DNA of 64,000 nt from Leclercia sp. LSNIH1 (GCF_002902985.1 NZ_CP026167.1:1860001-1924000); one strand, 5' to 3'; counted from the first letter of the stretch, positions 32,679 through 43,602 are shown. The notes: generated by a model from the letters alone, not told the origin. Made by a program: numbers and translations.

Positions 32679-33923
32679 ATGTCCCAGGCGAATCTCAGCG
32701 AAATTCTCTTCAAGCCCAAGTTCAAGCACCCGGAAACGTCGACGCTGGTTCGTCGTTTTAACGGCAGTACACAGCCGTCAGTGCAGTCCGCGCTCGATGG
32801 CAAAAATATCCCGCACTGGTATCGCATGGTTAACCGCCTGATGTGGATCTGGCGTGGTGTCGATCCCCGCGAAATTCTCGACGTGCAGGCGCGTATTGTC
32901 ATGAGCCAGGCCGAGCGCACCGACGGTGAACTGTACGACACGGTGGTGGGCTATCGCGGCGGCAACTGGATCTATGAATGGGCAAAACAGGCGATGATCT
33001 GGCAGCAGAAGGCCAGTCAGGAGGAGGATCCTCTGTTAAGCGGCCAGCACTGGCTGCACGCCTCTAACCTCTACAGCATTGCGGCTTACCCGCACCTGAA
33101 AGGCGACGAGCTGGCAGAGCAGGCCCAGGCGCTGGCAAACCGCGCCTACCAGGAGGCGGCCCAGCACCTGCCTGGCCGGATGCGGGAAATCAGCTTTACC
33201 ATCCCCGGCGGCCCGGCGGTCACCGGCTTCCTCCATATGCCCGCGGGCGACGGCCCCTTCCCGACGGTGATGATGTGCGGCGGCCTCGACTCCCTGCAGA
33301 CCGATTACTACAGCCTGTATGAGCGCTACCTGGCGCCGAAAGGGCTGGCGATGCTGACCCTCGACATGCCCTCTATTGGCTTTTCGTCAAAATGGAAACT
33401 GACCCAGGATTCCAGCTTGCTCCACCAGCATGCGCTGAGAGCGCTGGAGCAAAACCCGTGGGTGGATCACACCCGCGTAGCGGCGTTTGGTTTCCGCTTT
33501 GGCGCCAATGTCGCTGTCCGTCTGGCTTATCTCGAATCTTCACGTCTGAAGGCGGTGGCCTGTCTGGGGCCGGTGGTTCACGCCCTGTTAAGCGAACCTG
33601 CCCGCCAGAGCAGCGTGCCGGAAATGTACCTTGATGTGCTGGCCAGCCGGCTGGGTATGCACGATGCCTCGGACGAGGCGCTGCGCGTAGAGCTCAACCG
33701 CTACTCTTTGAAAATGCAGGGGCTGCTGGGGCGTCGTTGCCCTACGCCAATGCTCTCTGGTTTCTGGAAAAACGATCCCTTCAGCCCGGAAGAGGAGTCC
33801 CGCTTAATCACCTCGTCATCTGTGGATGGCAAGCTGCTGGAGGTGCCGTTCAGCCCGGTGTATGAGAATTTTGACAAAGCACTGCAGCAGATCACGCGCT
33901 GGATCCATCAGAGATTGAGTTAA
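32679..33923 (+). CDS. frsA: Fermentation-respiration switch protein FrsA
   Basis: A 414-residue alpha/beta-hydrolase-like protein, the same length as E. coli FrsA (YafA). E. coli FrsA was described as binding unphosphorylated EIIAGlc and shifting metabolism toward fermentation; its enzymatic activity is disputed. The hydrolase core includes [21 protein letters not shown] and a nucleophile-elbow-like [14 protein letters not shown] in which the usual Ser position carries Arg. crl follows on the same strand, as in E. coli. Confidence 0.94.
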   Translation: MSQANLSEILFKPKFKHPETSTLVRRFNGSTQPSVQSALDGKNIPHWYRMVNRLMWIWRGVDPREILDVQARIVMSQAERTDGELYDTVVGYRGGNWIYEWAKQAMIWQQKASQEEDPLLSGQHWLHASNLYSIAAYPHLKGDELAEQAQALANRAYQEAAQHLPGRMREISFTIPGGPAVTGFLHMPAGDGPFPTVMMCGGLDSLQTDYYSLYERYLAPKGLAMLTLDMPSIGFSSKWKLTQDSSLLHQHALRALEQNPWVDHTRVAAFGFRFGANVAVRLAYLESSRLKAVACLGPVVHALLSEPARQSSVPEMYLDVLASRLGMHDASDEALRVELNRYSLKMQGLLGRRCPTPMLSGFWKNDPFSPEEESRLITSSSVDGKLLEVPFSPVYENFDKALQQITRWIHQRLS

Positions 33924-33980
33924 GAGATTGCTAATTTTTTTGGGTTTGGTAAAACAGTGGCTTCACAAAAGGAGATCGCA

Positions 33981-34382
33981 ATGACGTTACCGAGTGGACA
34001 TCCGAAAAGTAGGATGATCAAGAAGTTTATGGCTCTTGGCCCCTACATCCGCGAAGAGCAGTGCGAAGAGAATCGCTTCTTTTTCGATTGCCTGGCAGTT
34101 TGCGTTAACGTAAAGCCAGCGCCGGAGAAGCGCGAATTCTGGGGATGGTGGATGGAAATGGAAGCAGAAGCGTCACGCTTCACCTACAACTATCAGTTTG
34201 GCCTGTTCAATAAAGAGGGTCACTGGCAGGAGATGGCCATTAAGGATCCAGAAGTGATCCAGCGCCTTGAGCATACCTTGCGTGAATTCCACGAAAAAGC
34301 CCGTACGCTGCTGGCAACGTTCGATCTGAAACTCGAGCCTGCTGATGATTTCACCAATGAGCCGGTGAAGCTGACAGCATAA
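33981..34382 (+). CDS. crl: Sigma factor-binding protein Crl
   Basis: A 133-residue protein that binds RpoS and favours assembly of the sigma-S holoenzyme, raising expression of stationary-phase and curli genes. It begins [28 protein letters not shown] and ends PVKLTA, like E. coli Crl (133). The start at 33981 is fixed by AAAGGAG nine bases upstream; an upstream in-frame codon would add only eight unsupported residues. Confidence 0.96.
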   Translation: MTLPSGHPKSRMIKKFMALGPYIREEQCEENRFFFDCLAVCVNVKPAPEKREFWGWWMEMEAEASRFTYNYQFGLFNKEGHWQEMAIKDPEVIQRLEHTLREFHEKARTLLATFDLKLEPADDFTNEPVKLTA

Positions 34383-34403
34383 GCCCGGCATCAAAAAGAC
34401 AAT

Positions 34404-34433
34404 AAAAAAACCCGGCGCTTAGCCGGGTTTTTG
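34404..34433. terminator. Bidirectional terminator crl / phoE
   Basis: AAAAAACCCGGC/GCCGGGTTTTT with a short central loop. A and T tracts on both sides serve the convergent genes. Confidence 0.9.
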
Positions 34434-34444
34434 ATCGTCATAAA

Positions 34445-35497
34445 TCAGAACTGGTAGGTCATACCCAGCGCAACGATGTCATCGCTGCTCACACCCAGTT
34501 TATTGTTGTCATCAATCTGGTTGATTTTATAATCAACAAACGCGGACATATTTTTGTTGAAATAGTAGGTCGCGCCGACGTCGATATATTTCACGATATC
34601 TTCATCACCGATGCCTTCAATATCCTTGCCTTTTGACTGGACATAACCCAGGGATGGACGCAGACCAAAGTCAAACTGATATTGCGCAACGGCTTCGAAG
34701 TTTTGCGCTTTATTGGCAAAGCCACCGGAGATTGGCGTCATATTACGCGTTTCGGTGTACATGGTTGCCAGATAAATGTTGTTGGCGTCATATTTCAGAC
34801 CGATACCCCAGGCTTCGGCTTTTTTACCTTCGCCGCGCGCCAGCAGGTTCTGGGCATTGGTTCGGTCAGAGTTGGTGTAGGCGCCGCTGATGGCGAAGTC
34901 GCTGCCGCCGAAATCATAGGTCAGAGCGGTACCAAAGCCGTCGCCGTTCTGTTTTTTAGCTTCGCGGCCTTCGTTTTTACCCTGATATTGCAGCGTCAGA
35001 TCCAGGCCATCGATGGCGCCGAAGAAGTCACTATTACGGTAAGTTGCCAGGCCGCTGGAGCGCTTGGTCATGAAGTTGTCGGTCTGCGCAGAAGAGTCAC
35101 CGCCGAATTCCGGGAACATATCGGTCCAGGCTTCAACGTCATACAGCGCACCGAGGTTACGACCGTAATCGAATGAGCCGAAATCCTTCAGCTTAATACC
35201 GGCAAAGGCCAGACGGGTTTTCTGTGAAGAGTCGCTTTCAGCTTTATTGCCGGAGAACTCAGCTTCCCAGCGGCCATAACCGGTGAGCTGATCGTTAATC
35301 TGGGTTTCGCCCTTAAAGCCGAAACGCACATAAGTCTGGTCACCATCTTTGGCATCATCATCGCTGATATAACGCATCGCTTTCACTTTTCCGTAAACGT
35401 CCAGTTTATTGCCGTTTTTATTAAACACTTCGGCTGCCTGTACAGATGCGGAAGCAACAACGCCCATTACCACTAATGCCAGAGTACTCTTTTTCAT
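34445..35497 (-). CDS. phoE: Outer-membrane phosphoporin PhoE
   Basis: A 350-residue trimeric 16-strand porin with anion preference, made under phosphate starvation. The signal peptide ends SVQA before [16 protein letters not shown]. Loop 3 carries the classical constriction motif [17 protein letters not shown], and the chain ends in Phe (GMTYQF) as needed for BAM recognition. The ATG at 35497 ([12 protein letters not shown]) with AGGA six bases upstream is preferred to a TTG two codons earlier. A Pho box lies about 95 bases upstream. Confidence 0.96.
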   Translation of the reverse strand: MKKSTLALVVMGVVASASVQAAEVFNKNGNKLDVYGKVKAMRYISDDDAKDGDQTYVRFGFKGETQINDQLTGYGRWEAEFSGNKAESDSSQKTRLAFAGIKLKDFGSFDYGRNLGALYDVEAWTDMFPEFGGDSSAQTDNFMTKRSSGLATYRNSDFFGAIDGLDLTLQYQGKNEGREAKKQNGDGFGTALTYDFGGSDFAISGAYTNSDRTNAQNLLARGEGKKAEAWGIGLKYDANNIYLATMYTETRNMTPISGGFANKAQNFEAVAQYQFDFGLRPSLGYVQSKGKDIEGIGDEDIVKYIDVGATYYFNKNMSAFVDYKINQIDDNNKLGVSSDDIVALGMTYQF

Positions 35498-35590
35498 TTT
35501 CAATCCTGGTTTTATATACGCGCTAATATTCGCTGAACAGTAAGCTCATGCTTTTGTTCCGTGAAAAAACAGGAAGGGTTTTAACGTTCT

Positions 35591-35611
35591 GTAATGAACG
35601 TTTTATGACAA
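35591..35611 (-). promoter_or_regulatory. Pho box of phoE
   Basis: The minus strand reads TTGTCAT-AAAA-CGTTCAT: two 7-base direct repeats with a 4-base AT spacer (11-base period), the PhoB-binding pattern. Further bases (TACAGAACGTT) may extend it. The position is compatible with PhoB activation of phoE. Confidence 0.8.
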
Positions 35612-35799
35612 TCTCAGAATAATTTTAAATAATTGTATTTTTCTGTTTCAGTAATAAAACCGTCAAATTCTGCCGCTACGCTTCCTGATCCCGCGCAACA
35701 AAGTGGTTGCCTCTGCGTTATGGCGGTTGGCAACGGACCCCAGTCCTGATAAAAAGTCTGATTAATATCATTTCCCTTATTGTTGAACGGCAGAGAACT

Positions 35800-36903
35800 A
35801 TGAGTGACAGCCAGACGCTGGTGGTAAAACTCGGTACCAGTGTGTTAACAGGCGGATCGCGCCGCCTTAATCGCGCCCATATTGTTGAGCTGGTGCGCCA
35901 GTGCGCGCAGTTGCACGCCGCAGGGCACCGTATTGTGATTGTCACCTCCGGGGCGATTGCTGCCGGGCGTGAACACCTGGGCTACCCCGAACTTCCGGCC
36001 ACTATTGCCTCCAAGCAGCTGCTGGCGGCGGTGGGGCAAAGCCGTCTGATTCAGCTCTGGGAACAGCTGTTCTCCATCTATGGCATCCATGTCGGGCAGA
36101 TGCTGTTGACCCGCGCCGATATGGAAGACCGGGAGCGTTTCCTGAACGCCCGCGACACCCTGCGCGCGCTGCTGGATAACAACATCGTTCCGGTCATTAA
36201 CGAAAACGACGCGGTCGCCACCGCAGAAATCAAAGTCGGCGATAACGATAACCTTTCGGCGCTGGCCGCCATTCTGGCGGGCGCAGACAAGCTGCTGCTG
36301 CTGACCGACCAGCAAGGTCTCTTCACCGCCGATCCGCGTACCAACCCGCAGGCTGAACTTATCACCGATGTAAAAGGTATCGACGATGCGTTGCGCGCCA
36401 TCGCGGGCGATAGCGTCTCTGGCCTCGGCACCGGCGGCATGGGGACCAAACTGCAGGCCGCCGATGTGGCCTGCCGCGCCGGGATCGACACCATCATCGC
36501 CGCGGGCAGCCGTCCGGGGGTTATCGGCGATGTCATGGAAGGCATCTCGGTGGGCACTCGTTTCCATGCCGAAGCGACCCCGCTGGAAAATCGCAAACGC
36601 TGGATCTTCGGCGCGCCACCCGCCGGACAGCTCACCGTGGATGAGGGCGCCACCGCCGCTATTCTGGAAAGAGGCAGTTCATTGCTTCCAAAAGGAATTA
36701 AAAGCGTGACAGGTAACTTCTCCCGTGGTGAAGTGATTCGTATCTGTAATCTGGAAGGGCGCGACATTGCCCACGGCGTCTCCCGCTACAACAGCGATGC
36801 GCTGCGCCGCATTGCAGGCCACCATTCACAGCAGATCGATGCCATTCTCGGCTATGAGTACGGCCCGGTTGCTGTCCATCGCGACGATATGATCACCCGT
36901 TAA
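35800..36903 (+). CDS. proB: Glutamate 5-kinase
   Basis: 367 residues, the same length as E. coli ProB. It phosphorylates glutamate to glutamyl 5-phosphate in the first, proline-inhibited step of proline synthesis. An amino-acid kinase domain (about 1-255; [37 protein letters not shown]) is followed by a PUA domain (about 276-355). The start follows CAGAGAACT; upstream in-frame codons lack support. proA begins 10 bases after the stop. Confidence 0.97.
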   Translation: MSDSQTLVVKLGTSVLTGGSRRLNRAHIVELVRQCAQLHAAGHRIVIVTSGAIAAGREHLGYPELPATIASKQLLAAVGQSRLIQLWEQLFSIYGIHVGQMLLTRADMEDRERFLNARDTLRALLDNNIVPVINENDAVATAEIKVGDNDNLSALAAILAGADKLLLLTDQQGLFTADPRTNPQAELITDVKGIDDALRAIAGDSVSGLGTGGMGTKLQAADVACRAGIDTIIAAGSRPGVIGDVMEGISVGTRFHAEATPLENRKRWIFGAPPAGQLTVDEGATAAILERGSSLLPKGIKSVTGNFSRGEVIRICNLEGRDIAHGVSRYNSDALRRIAGHHSQQIDAILGYEYGPVAVHRDDMITR

Positions 36904-36913
36904 GGAGCAGGAC

Positions 36914-38167
36914 ATGCTGGAACAAATGGGCGCCGCTGCCAAAGCCGCCTCGTACAAATTGGCGCTCCTTTCCAGCCGCGAGAAAAACCGCGTGCTGGAA
37001 AAAATCGCTGACTATCTGGAAGCCCAGTCCCACGAGATTTTGCTCGCTAACGAGCAGGATCTGCTGGAAGCCCGCCGCAACGGTCTGAGCGAGGCGATGC
37101 TCGATCGCCTGGCATTAAACCCCGCGCGTCTGAAAAGCATTGCTGACGATGTGCGTCAGGTATGCAGTCTGGCCGATCCGGTAGGGCAGGTGATTGACGG
37201 CGGACTGCTGGACAGCGGCCTGCGCATCGAACGTCGCCGCGTGCCGCTGGGGGTGATTGGCGTGATCTACGAAGCCCGCCCGAACGTCACCGTTGATGTC
37301 GCCTCGCTGTGCCTGAAAACCGGCAATGCCGCCATCCTGCGCGGTGGAAAAGAGACCTGGCGCACCAACGCCGCCACGGTAAAGGTGATCCAGCAGGCGC
37401 TGGAAGAGTGCGGCCTGCCAGCTGGTGCGGTACAGGCGATTGAAAGCCCGGATCGTGCCCTGGTCAACGAGATGCTGCGCATGGACAAATATATCGACAT
37501 GCTGATCCCACGCGGTGGCGCAGGCTTACATAAGCTGTGCCGCGAGCAGTCGACGATCCCGGTGATCACCGGTGGTATCGGCGTGTGCCATATTTTTGTA
37601 GATGACACTGCCGAGCTCGAACCGGCCCTGAAGATCATCGTCAACGCCAAAACCCAGCGCCCAAGCACCTGTAACACGGTGGAGACGCTGCTGGTACACC
37701 AGGGCATCGCCGAGACCTTCCTGCCGGCACTGAGCAAGCAGATGGCGGAAAGCGGCGTGACTCTGCATGCCGATGCCAACGCGCTGACGCAGCTGCAGAA
37801 CGGCCCGGCGAAGGTTGAGCCGGTGAAAGCGGAGCAGTACGACGACGAGTTTCTGTCGCTGGATCTGAACGTGAAGGTGGTGGCCGATCTCGACGATGCT
37901 ATCGCGCACATTCGTGAACACGGCACCCAGCATTCAGATGCGATCCTCACCCGCACCCTGAGCAATGCCGGTCGCTTTATCAACGAGGTGGACTCATCTG
38001 CGGTTTACGTCAACGCCTCCACCCGCTTCACCGACGGCGGCCAGTTTGGTCTGGGCGCAGAAGTGGCGGTCAGCACCCAGAAGCTGCATGCCCGCGGCCC
38101 GATGGGTCTTGAAGCGCTCACCACCTACAAATGGATTGGCTTCGGCGACGATACCATTCGCGCCTGA
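36914..38167 (+). CDS. proA: Glutamate-5-semialdehyde dehydrogenase (gamma-glutamyl phosphate reductase)
   Basis: A 417-residue aldehyde-dehydrogenase-fold enzyme reducing glutamyl 5-phosphate to the semialdehyde with NADPH, the second step of proline synthesis. The catalytic Cys253 lies in [12 protein letters not shown]. It begins [13 protein letters not shown] like the E. coli protein (417). It forms an operon with proB; TAAGGAG at the proB stop is its ribosome site. Confidence 0.97.
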   Translation: MLEQMGAAAKAASYKLALLSSREKNRVLEKIADYLEAQSHEILLANEQDLLEARRNGLSEAMLDRLALNPARLKSIADDVRQVCSLADPVGQVIDGGLLDSGLRIERRRVPLGVIGVIYEARPNVTVDVASLCLKTGNAAILRGGKETWRTNAATVKVIQQALEECGLPAGAVQAIESPDRALVNEMLRMDKYIDMLIPRGGAGLHKLCREQSTIPVITGGIGVCHIFVDDTAELEPALKIIVNAKTQRPSTCNTVETLLVHQGIAETFLPALSKQMAESGVTLHADANALTQLQNGPAKVEPVKAEQYDDEFLSLDLNVKVVADLDDAIAHIREHGTQHSDAILTRTLSNAGRFINEVDSSAVYVNASTRFTDGGQFGLGAEVAVSTQKLHARGPMGLEALTTYKWIGFGDDTIRA

Positions 38168-38185
38168 TTGCCTGCGTGGGCAGCC

Positions 38186-40834
38186 TCAGCGGTTGCCCGC
38201 GCTCGCTCTGGTGTTGAGACCTGCCCGATTCTGCGCCGCCAGGTCCAGCACGGCGATTTGCTGTTTTAGCGCTGTCAGGCTGAGTGGCCTGCTGATGTAA
38301 TAGCCCTGGGTTTCATCGCACTCCATCATCATCAGTTTTTGCAGTTGTCCTTCGTTCTCTACGCCTTCAGCCGTAATACTCAGCGAGAACGCTTTACCCA
38401 GGCCGATAATATTTTCGACGATGGTATTGGCGCTGTCGTTCTCTGGCATACCGTCGATAAACGATTTATCCAGCTTGATGCCATCGAACGGGAAATTGCG
38501 CAGGTAGCTCAGGGAGGAGTAGCCGGTGCCGAAGTCGTCCATCAGCAGCTTCACGCCCAGTTTCTTGAGCGCCAGCATGATTTCGAGACTGTTTTCAGGA
38601 TTCCACAGGGTGGCGTTTTCGGTGATTTCAATCTCCAGCCGGGATGGATCTAACTGCGATATCTCTAGCGCCTCTTTGATGCGCTCCACGACCTGCCAGG
38701 ACTGGAACTCGACGGCAGAGATATTCACCGACACGGAGAGGCCGTGCAGCGACTGCTGCGCGTCCCGACAGGCGGTTTTCAGCACCCAGTCGCTCAGCGG
38801 AACGATCAGCCCGGTCTCTTCGGCCAGGGAGATAAACTGATCCGGCATGATCAGGCCGAGCTCAGGGTGATCCCAGCGAACCAGCGCCTCCACGGCGATA
38901 ATGCGCGAGGAGTCATGACCATAGCGCGGCTGATAGACCAGATGGAACTGCTCTTTTTTAATCCCGTCGCGCAGGCTCTCTTCCATCTCGCGACGCTGCA
39001 CCATCTGTTCAGCCATTTCAGGCGTATAAAATACCCACTTGTTACGGCCGGTGCTTTTGGCTTTGTACAAGGCGATGTCTGAGAAGCGCAGGAGCTCGCT
39101 CGCGTCGACCCCATCATGCGGTGCGATAGCCACGCCGATACTGGCACCGATTACGATCTCATTCCCGTTGATCAGGAAGGGGCGCGTAAGTTCGGCAATG
39201 ATACGTTCGCACAGGGTATCAACGTACTTCCTGTCATGAATGTCGGAGATAATCAGGATAAATTCGTCCCCGCCCTGGCGCGCCACCAGATCGTAATCGC
39301 GGATACAGTCTCGTAGCCTGGTCGAAACTTCATGCAGTACGCTATCGCCGGCACTGTGACCAAACAGATCGTTGACCGGTTTGAACTTATCGAGATCGAG
39401 GCTGAGCATCGCCAGCGGATGCATCTGCGTAGGCTGCGCCCGCAGCTTGCCCTCAAGGAACTCGCGCATCCGCACCCGGTTGGGCAGCCCGGTGAGATCG
39501 TCGTGCCGGGAGAGATACTCCACGCGCGCCTGGGCCTCCACTTCAAGAGTGACATCCGTGGCGGTGCCACGGTAGCCGGTGATCCCCTCCGGCGCGATAA
39601 CCGGTTTAATCGCAATATGGCAGTAGCGCTGGTGGCCCATCGCCGAAAGATAACGGCAGTGCAGCAAGCGGCGATGACCCGTCTGGCCGGGAAGGGTGAT
39701 CCACTCCGCCAGCGACTGGTTTTCGGCCTCCATCAGCTCGCTGAGCGGACGGCCAATCCAGGCCGATATGCTGTGCCCGGTGATCCCGGGAAAACGCTCC
39801 GAAAGCCAGGTAAAACGCAGCTCGGTGTCCGTCTCCCAGATCCAGTCCGTGGTCGCCTCGGCAACGTCACGAAAACGCCGTTCGCTGGCGGTGAGCGCCA
39901 GACGGTTCTGCGCCAGCAGCCAGGTATTTTCATCATACATGCGCGCCTTTTTCAGCGCGTTACGCCCCAGCATCACGCCGGGAATAGCGGTGCACAGCGC
40001 CAGCAGGATCAGCAGCGGCAGGATATAGCGCAGCAGCTCCCGACCCGGATTTTCGCTTTTCCATTCGAACGTAACCTGCTGACCATCAACGGGAAGGGTG
40101 GCTACCCCGCGTCGTCCTGCCAGCGTTGAGGTGCCCGTATGCTGCACGCGAGTCTGGGCGATACCATACTCTTCACCCAGCGCGGCGAGTTTACGCTCAT
40201 CCAGCACGTCCACAAACACCAGCACCGAGGCTGGGCCGGGGGCAGCTGTAATGCTTGAGTCATCGCCCGTAGTGATGTTGGCTACTGCTACCAGTGCCGG
40301 ATGACCTCCCTTCAGTACCACCGTGTTAGATACGGGGACGGCGTCCGGTTTGCTTATTTTCTGAATCAGGTCGGGCATGGGATCGTCGCCCAGCCAGGCT
40401 TGCAGAGAGCGTGTCACCAGCTTGCCGTTGATGACGCTATAACGGGTCTGCCCGTTGACATCCAGCACGAAGACCCCTTCGTACTCAAAATCGCGCCAGA
40501 GGGTCGCGCCCATATTCTGGCGGGTATAGGCCCAGTCGATATCCACCTTCGGATGCAGGTGCTGGTAGGCTTCTCCCCACCAGGCATAGTCTTTAATGTG
40601 GGTCGCGAGGGTATCGACACGGTTATGAATGGCCTTTTGCAGCAGCATGGCGCTGTGCTTATCGCTGTCTTCATTGATATTTCGCACAATCGTCAGCAGC
40701 GCGATGATGGCGATAATAAACAGCACCATTAGCAGAGAGACCATCAGCAGCAGGGCGCGTTTGATAAAGCTGGCGGTTCTTTTTGGCTCAAGGTCCGTGC
40801 CAGCTATGTCATTGGTGACAAAAAATTTATTCAT
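38186..40834 (-). CDS. Membrane GGDEF-EAL protein with CHASE4 and PAS sensors
   Basis: An 882-residue predicted c-di-GMP enzyme. Helix 1 (about 28-50), a periplasmic CHASE4-like domain (about 55-262), helix 2 (about 268-291), PAS (about 315-430), GGDEF (about 440-600) and EAL (about 615-865). The cyclase motif GGDEF is intact at 521-525, with an inhibitory I-site RDYD at 512-515. The phosphodiesterase motif EALVRW (Glu649), DDFGTGYSS and KLDKSF are intact. Both activities are possible. It converges on proA with an 18-base gap and sits before tRNA-Thr. It is not part of the K-12 gene order here. Confidence 0.88.
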   Translation of the reverse strand: MNKFFVTNDIAGTDLEPKRTASFIKRALLLMVSLLMVLFIIAIIALLTIVRNINEDSDKHSAMLLQKAIHNRVDTLATHIKDYAWWGEAYQHLHPKVDIDWAYTRQNMGATLWRDFEYEGVFVLDVNGQTRYSVINGKLVTRSLQAWLGDDPMPDLIQKISKPDAVPVSNTVVLKGGHPALVAVANITTGDDSSITAAPGPASVLVFVDVLDERKLAALGEEYGIAQTRVQHTGTSTLAGRRGVATLPVDGQQVTFEWKSENPGRELLRYILPLLILLALCTAIPGVMLGRNALKKARMYDENTWLLAQNRLALTASERRFRDVAEATTDWIWETDTELRFTWLSERFPGITGHSISAWIGRPLSELMEAENQSLAEWITLPGQTGHRRLLHCRYLSAMGHQRYCHIAIKPVIAPEGITGYRGTATDVTLEVEAQARVEYLSRHDDLTGLPNRVRMREFLEGKLRAQPTQMHPLAMLSLDLDKFKPVNDLFGHSAGDSVLHEVSTRLRDCIRDYDLVARQGGDEFILIISDIHDRKYVDTLCERIIAELTRPFLINGNEIVIGASIGVAIAPHDGVDASELLRFSDIALYKAKSTGRNKWVFYTPEMAEQMVQRREMEESLRDGIKKEQFHLVYQPRYGHDSSRIIAVEALVRWDHPELGLIMPDQFISLAEETGLIVPLSDWVLKTACRDAQQSLHGLSVSVNISAVEFQSWQVVERIKEALEISQLDPSRLEIEITENATLWNPENSLEIMLALKKLGVKLLMDDFGTGYSSLSYLRNFPFDGIKLDKSFIDGMPENDSANTIVENIIGLGKAFSLSITAEGVENEGQLQKLMMMECDETQGYYISRPLSLTALKQQIAVLDLAAQNRAGLNTRASAGNR

Positions 40835-41074
40835 TATGTACCCACTCTCTCAGGCATTTCTGTGTTCCGATTAGAATTGTTATCGACCTGTTCTGGCGGG
40901 GCTTGATGCCAAAATGAAAACTGAAGATAGCCGATCCTGTTGGGAAATGGGGTAAGATGGCATCGCCGATGCAGGCAAATAACCACAAAATGTGAAGAAA
41001 GGCGAAAATAGCCCTTTTTTCTGCATGGTTTTTGCGCGAGTTGGTGTAAAAATCAACGACTAAAAGAGGAGGGG
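40835..41074. other. Intergenic region upstream of the GGDEF-EAL gene
   Basis: 240 bases between the start of the GGDEF-EAL gene and the tRNA-Thr promoter. It holds runs of A/T and the promoter of the minus-strand gene, which I could not place exactly. No reading frame of interest. Confidence 0.4.
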
Positions 41075-41103
41075 TTGACGAGGTGGGCTCTTTTTCTTAC
41101 CCT
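41075..41103 (+). promoter_or_regulatory. Sigma-70 promoter of tRNA-Thr
   Basis: TTGACG (41075-41080), a 17-base spacer and TACCCT (41098-41103), ending 26 bases before the mature tRNA. The spacing is the same as for the aspV promoter. Confidence 0.75.
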
Positions 41104-41129
41104 TTTACACCGCAGTACCTCTCCTGAAA

Positions 41130-41205
41130 GCCGATATAGCTCAGTTGGTAGAGCAGCGCATTCGTAATGCGAAGGTCGTAGGTTCGACTCCTATTATCGG
41201 CACCA
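41130..41205 (+). tRNA. thrW: tRNA-Thr (CGU)
   Basis: A 76-base cloverleaf starting GCCGATATAGCTCAGTTGG. Anticodon loop ATTCGTAAT carries CGU, and CCA is encoded. Downstream of proBA this is thrW, the attachment site of the CP4-6 prophage in E. coli K-12. Here no integrase follows, but the genes after it are accessory. Confidence 0.97.
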
Positions 41206-41410
41206 TCTAAGTCAACGCGTTACCTCTGATATTCACCAGTCAGGAATGTGAGTCCCAAGTATTATCAACAGAACATATTCTTTGCATAATTTTTAGCCTG
41301 CACCGTTTACATAAGCCTGAGAAGGTGTTCGGGCAGCACCAGTAGTCTGGATGCCGCCCGGCGAAACATAGAATGTTGCCAATCTACCCTGCGTTTTCTT
41401 ACGTCCAGAC
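41206..41410. other. Gap after thrW
   Basis: 205 bases without a gene. An imperfect stem-loop (CGGGCAGCACC against GATGCCGCCCG, about 41329-41360) could end the PTS transcript on the minus strand. I saw no copy of the thrW 3' end. Confidence 0.35.
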
Positions 41411-42517
41411 TTAGCTTATTTTAATGTCATCCAGATTAATATCTTCCTCTTCATCATCGTGGTTTATAACCACGTCGCGAGGAACATCCTTTTTGATGAC
41501 GGCATAGACAGTAGCCGTGACAACGATATTCACCAGTAACGCCATAATACCCGCCATGGGGTGTGACATGGTTGGAATCATCAACACGCCGCCGAAAGGT
41601 ACGGTTGCGTCAGCACCATATACCATGGTAACGGCACCACCACAGGCGCCACCGATTGCCGCAGCGGTGATACCACGAATGATATCGTTCATCACGATAG
41701 GTATAGAGCCTTCGACGATATTCACCACTCCCATCGGCACCGCCGATTTCAACATCTCGATCTCTTCGTTGTTATAGATGTTTTTGCGAAGAAGTTTGGC
41801 GATAAAAAATGCCAGCCCCAGGCCGATAGGGGTTGCCGTATTCACTAGCTGAAGTGCAGTAATGGGTTCATTTATGCCCTGCGCCTGAAGCGTTAAGACG
41901 AATGCGAAGCAGGTTTTATTGATCGGCCCGCCGAAATCAACAATACACAACGCGCCAATCACAGCCCCTAAGACTAGATTGGAAGAGGTACCCATACTTC
42001 TCAGGAAAGAGGTAAGCGCATCGGTAAAAATACCGATAGGCGTACCGATGATGTAGACCATGATCAGGGCGCTGATGATAGAGGCAAAAAATGGCACAAT
42101 CAGTGTAGGCATTAAGCCCCGAGCCCAGCCAGGTACCTTCACATTTTTAATGATAGCAAGCGCAATATACCCAGAAATGTAGCCGCCGATCATGCCGCCG
42201 ATGAAACCTGCACCAATAGCATTAGCCGCCAGGCCCACAATAAAACCCGGCGCAATACCGGGTTTGCCAGCGATCGAGCCGGAAATCCCGATAGCGATTA
42301 CGACGGGCAAAAGTCCAAGGGCCTTTGCGCCCATCGTTGCTAAGGCCTGCCACAGATCAAACTGGCCCGGCACTAACGCGTCCTGAACCGTACCCCCCAG
42401 GCCCATGCCGATGGCAATAATAAATCCAGCACCACAGACAATGGGAATTAAGAACGAGATAGCAGTAAGCAGATGACCTTTAGGGTTGGCTGCTTTCCAT
42501 ATTTCTTTTATATTCAT
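41411..42517 (-). CDS. PTS fructose-type IIC component
   Basis: A 368-residue membrane permease of the fructose-mannitol PTS class, with IIC alone rather than the fused IIBC of FruA. About nine helices, glycine-rich segments (GLAANAIGAGFIGGMIGGYISGY, with about 13 of those residues conserved in pattern) and the IVDFGGPINKT block typical of Fru-IIC. The C-terminus is a short acidic tail. It receives phosphate from the separate IIB (42559-42870) and IIA (42942-43412) just upstream. The sugar is not readable from sequence. Confidence 0.88.
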   Translation of the reverse strand: MNIKEIWKAANPKGHLLTAISFLIPIVCGAGFIIAIGMGLGGTVQDALVPGQFDLWQALATMGAKALGLLPVVIAIGISGSIAGKPGIAPGFIVGLAANAIGAGFIGGMIGGYISGYIALAIIKNVKVPGWARGLMPTLIVPFFASIISALIMVYIIGTPIGIFTDALTSFLRSMGTSSNLVLGAVIGALCIVDFGGPINKTCFAFVLTLQAQGINEPITALQLVNTATPIGLGLAFFIAKLLRKNIYNNEEIEMLKSAVPMGVVNIVEGSIPIVMNDIIRGITAAAIGGACGGAVTMVYGADATVPFGGVLMIPTMSHPMAGIMALLVNIVVTATVYAVIKKDVPRDVVINHDDEEEDINLDDIKIS

Positions 42518-42558
42518 AAATTACGCCCTTTAATTTATAGGATACGCACAGGTAAAAG

Positions 42559-42870
42559 TTATGAATTCACTAATTCACTGAGCTTTTCAATAAGCTTATT
42601 AGGAGATTTAACCGCCATTTCTGTTGGAACTTTAACTACTCGCTTTCCGGCGAACCGTTCTTCTCCAGATACCTTTACATCAGCGGCCAGCAGAACAATA
42701 TCGGCCTGTGCAATTTCTTCAGCGGTTAAGGCGTTCTCGATACCAATTGTGCCTTGCGTTTCAATTTTGACATTGTGACCTGCTTTTTTTGCTGCTGTTT
42801 CAATTTTCTTCTGCGCAATGTATGTATGTGCAATACCTACAGTACAGGCTGTAATTCCAACGATATTCAT
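42559..42870 (-). CDS. PTS fructose-type IIB component
   Basis: A 103-residue stand-alone Fru-IIB domain. The phosphorylated cysteine is Cys9 in ITACTVGIAHTYIAQ, where most members have ACPTGIAHT. ATG is preceded by GGAGAATACCC. It transfers phosphate from the IIA component to the sugar bound by the IIC encoded 41 bases downstream. Confidence 0.9.
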   Translation of the reverse strand: MNIVGITACTVGIAHTYIAQKKIETAAKKAGHNVKIETQGTIGIENALTAEEIAQADIVLLAADVKVSGEERFAGKRVVKVPTEMAVKSPNKLIEKLSELVNS

Positions 42871-42941
42871 GGGTATTCTCCATAATTTGCTTTGAGATGT
42901 TCAAACTTATCAGATAATGGCAGAGGTAATAATTTCCGGAA

Positions 42942-43412
42942 TTAAACGGTCTGGTCTTCAGCTTCTGAATTTAATAGCTCAATGAGCTTCTGAGGATCAG
43001 TTTCTACCAGCAACTTAGCGATAATATCCTCGTCGGCTAATGAGCCTGAGACATGTGATAATAAACGGATGTGAGTGGTATTCTGATCTGCCAGACGAAC
43101 AGCAAATAAAATAATACAGCGGACATCGCTCCCATCCATCGTTTCCCAGGGAATGTCGTGTTGGGTACGCCCAATAGCCAATGCCGTATGGGCGACAGCC
43201 GAGGATTTACCGTGCGGGATCGCAATATGATTTTCGAATCCCGTTGATCCCTGCTCCTCGCGCAGCCAGACATCCCGAATAAATTCATCTTTATTAATGA
43301 CCGCGCCATCCTGCACCAGTAAATCCGCTAATTCTTCAATGGCATCTTCCTTACTTCTCGCACTCATGCTTAACTTGATATTTTTGACGTTAAGAACTTC
43401 CGAAATATCCAT
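42942..43412 (-). CDS. PTS fructose/mannitol-type IIA component
   Basis: A 156-residue PTS EIIA domain type 2. The phosphoacceptor is His67 in ENHIAIPHGKS, followed by GRTQHDIPWETMDGSDV and FAVRLADQNTTHI. It accepts phosphate from HPr. It is separated from the epimerase gene by 190 bases, so it may have its own promoter. ATG follows AAGGTGAAT. Confidence 0.9.
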   Translation of the reverse strand: MDISEVLNVKNIKLSMSARSKEDAIEELADLLVQDGAVINKDEFIRDVWLREEQGSTGFENHIAIPHGKSSAVAHTALAIGRTQHDIPWETMDGSDVRCIILFAVRLADQNTTHIRLLSHVSGSLADEDIIAKLLVETDPQKLIELLNSEAEDQTV

Positions 43413-43602
43413 AATTCACCTTCGATAATAAAAAAGCATTGATATAAGTGGGGATACAAAATGCTTCTTGCTTTGGCAACTATGTGCTAAAAGGTACAGC
43501 GCCCTCAACCGTACTAATCAGAAGCGCGGATAAAGAGACAGACCGGTTAAAAAGACCTTTATCCTGCGCGATGGCTTAATAGGGCTGAGCGCACTGCAAT
43601 TT

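Noticed and set aside
41206..41410. Prophage attachment site after thrW
   Set aside because: No integrase, no repeat of the tRNA 3' end within the window and no phage genes.
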